From NCBI GenBank assembly GCA_014378345.1, contig JACMNW010000285.1:1-6779 (forward strand): a stretch of DNA of 6,779 nt. The letters run 5' to 3'. The translations under genes were made by a program, and so were the position numbers. The number at the start of each line of letters is the position of its first letter. The stretch's first letter is position 1. Shown one piece after another: positions 5,732-6,779 of this stretch. This DNA comes from Pseudorhodobacter sp. (GTDB taxonomy: Bacteria; Pseudomonadota; Alphaproteobacteria; Rhodobacterales; Rhodobacteraceae). A model generated the notes under the pieces. The model did not search any database. It was not told the DNA's origin and saw only the letters and a list, made by a program, of their open reading frames with translations.

Positions 5732-6676
5732 TCAGACCCCGCGCTTGGCCTCAATCACCTGCCAAATGCGTTCGGCTGTATTGGTGCCATCAAACCGCTC
5801 CAGCTCCTGTATGCCCGTCGGCGACGTCACGTTAATTTCGGTCAGATAGTCGCCAATCACGTCGATGCCGACAAAAATTTGACCATGCGCGCGCAGGGTA
5901 GGCCCAATCGCCGCACAAATTTCGATATCGCGCGGCGTCAGTCCAACTTTTTCGGGCCGCCCACCGGCATGCATATTCGACCGCGTTTCCCCCGCTTGTG
6001 GAACGCGATTAATTGCCCCAACAGGATCGCCGTCCACCAAGATGATCCGCTTATCGCCTTTGGAGACATCCGGCAAAAACTTCTGAACGATCAATGGCTC
6101 TCGGTTAATGCCAGTGAACATCTCGTAAAGTGAAGCTAAATTTCGATCATTCGGATCAAGCCGGAACACGCCCGCACCGCCATTGCCGTAAAGCGGCTTC
6201 AGGATGATATCCCCATGCCGCGCTTTGAAATCACGTATAGTCTGCAAATCCCGCGCAATCGCAGTAGGTGGCGTTAGATCGGGGAACCGCAGCACCAGTA
6301 TCTTTTCCGGGTAATTGCGCACCCAGAACGGGTCGTTCACCACCAAGGTTTTCGGGTGAATCATATCTAACAGATGCGTGGTGGTGATATAGCCCATATC
6401 AAACGGCGGATCTTGGCGAAGCCAGACCACATCAAAATCGGCCAGATCAACCTGCGTCTCCGGTCCGTAAACCACGTGATTGCCAAGCTCGTGCCTCAGC
6501 GTAATCGGAAAGCCCCGCGCCATCACCCGTCCCTCAACAAAGGCCAATTTGTCGGGCGTATAGAAAAACAACGCGTGCCCCCGCGCTTGCGCCTCAAGCG
6601 CAATACGAAAAGTGCTGTCTGCATTGATGTTTACGGACCCAATTGGATCCATCTGCAACGCCACTTTCAGGGTCAT
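5732..6676 (-). CDS. gshB: Glutathione synthetase
   Basis: ATP-grasp ligase that joins gamma-glutamylcysteine and glycine to make glutathione in the cytosol. The 314 residues match the usual bacterial GshB length. The N-terminal domain begins KVALQMDPIGSVNINADST, followed by VVWLRQDPPFDMGYITTTHLL (residues 83-103) and NDPFWVRNYPEK. The ATP-grasp domain shows ILKPLYGNGGAGVFRL (158-172, glycine-rich lid), PLIVQKFLP (194-202), KRIILVDGDPVGAINRVP (209-226) with the following RSNMHAGG, and the metal-binding end GIDVIGDYLTEINVTSPTG (270-288). The ATG at 6676 is chosen over one at 6703: GGAGG lies 5 bases before it and the protein then starts exactly where the family does. It probably forms an operon with the upstream yraN-like gene (60-base gap) and faces comM at its 3' end. 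No strong terminator is visible in the convergent gap. Confidence 0.97.
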   Translation of the reverse strand: MTLKVALQMDPIGSVNINADSTFRIALEAQARGHALFFYTPDKLAFVEGRVMARGFPITLRHELGNHVVYGPETQVDLADFDVVWLRQDPPFDMGYITTTHLLDMIHPKTLVVNDPFWVRNYPEKILVLRFPDLTPPTAIARDLQTIRDFKARHGDIILKPLYGNGGAGVFRLDPNDRNLASLYEMFTGINREPLIVQKFLPDVSKGDKRIILVDGDPVGAINRVPQAGETRSNMHAGGRPEKVGLTPRDIEICAAIGPTLRAHGQIFVGIDVIGDYLTEINVTSPTGIQELERFDGTNTAERIWQVIEAKRGV

Positions 6677-6681
6677 AGCCG

Positions 6682-6686
6682 CCTCC
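6682..6686 (-). promoter_or_regulatory. Ribosome binding site that fixes the gshB start
   Basis: GGAGG on the minus strand, 5 bases before the ATG at 6674-6676. The longer in-frame ATG at 6703 would put this site inside the gene and add nine residues not expected in GshB. Confidence 0.85.
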
Positions 6687-6736
6687 GAGATGTAAGGCAT
6701 CACTGATGACGCAACCGCGCGGCTTATGCAAACAAG

Positions 6737-6779
6737 TCACCCGGCGAAAGCGTTTTCCAGAATTTCAATCTGCCCGGCA
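6737..6779 (-). CDS. yraN: C-terminal end of a gene upstream of gshB, probably YraN family
   Basis: Only the last 13 sense codons and the TGA stop are in the window (minus strand, one extra base at the edge). They read AGQIEILENAFAG. An ending with an I-E-x-x-ENAF pattern is what I recall for the C-terminus of YraN (UPF0102, predicted Holliday-junction-resolvase-like fold) in Rhodobacterales, where yraN commonly sits directly before gshB. The codon reading is seen directly; the family name rests on a very short match plus gene order. The 60-base gap to gshB on the same strand suggests one transcript. Confidence 0.5.
   Translation of the reverse strand, partial: AGQIEILENAFAG

Overview
The window looks like ordinary chromosome from an alphaproteobacterium of the Rhodobacterales (Rhodobacter/Roseobacter type). 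The main reasons are the sequence of the second RpoH-type sigma factor (RpoHII), the ECF-type promoter in front of it, and the sequence character of the glutathione synthetase, ComM and CobP homologues. Genes are tightly packed with short gaps. No mobile element, rRNA, tRNA or CRISPR array is visible, and no gene-free stretch exceeds about 100 bases.

Layout: (1) 1-993, minus strand, the first 331 codons of coaBC (coenzyme A synthesis), cut by the window edge. (2) 1062-1940, minus strand, rpoH2, preceded by a clear candidate ECF sigma promoter at 1994-2023 that matches the RpoE type which drives rpoHII in Rhodobacter. (3) A 104-base divergent region at 1941-2044. (4) 2045-2575, plus strand, cobP/cobU (adenosylcobinamide kinase/guanylyltransferase), overlapping by 4 bases (5) a histidine phosphatase at 2572-3150 that may be the alpha-ribazole phosphatase of the same pathway. 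(6) 3229-4101, plus strand, a glutathione S-transferase-like protein with a C-terminal YHS/TRASH-like cysteine tail. (7) 4149-5663, plus strand, comM (YifB), an AAA+ ATPase linked to transformation. (8) 5732-6676, minus strand, gshB (glutathione synthetase), convergent with comM. (9) 6737-6779, minus strand, the last 13 codons of an upstream gene that looks like yraN.

How the genes work together: rpoH2 and coaBC are co-directional and 68 bases apart, so coaBC could be partly transcribed from the stress promoter of rpoH2. cobP and the phosphatase form a translationally coupled pair. gshB and the GST-like gene share a glutathione theme with the oxidative-stress sigma factor, but they lie on different transcription units and no shared promoter was found. 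I see no sign of a wholly new system. The points most worth a second look are the ECF promoter overlapping the cobP 5' region and the cysteine-rich tail of the GST-like protein.
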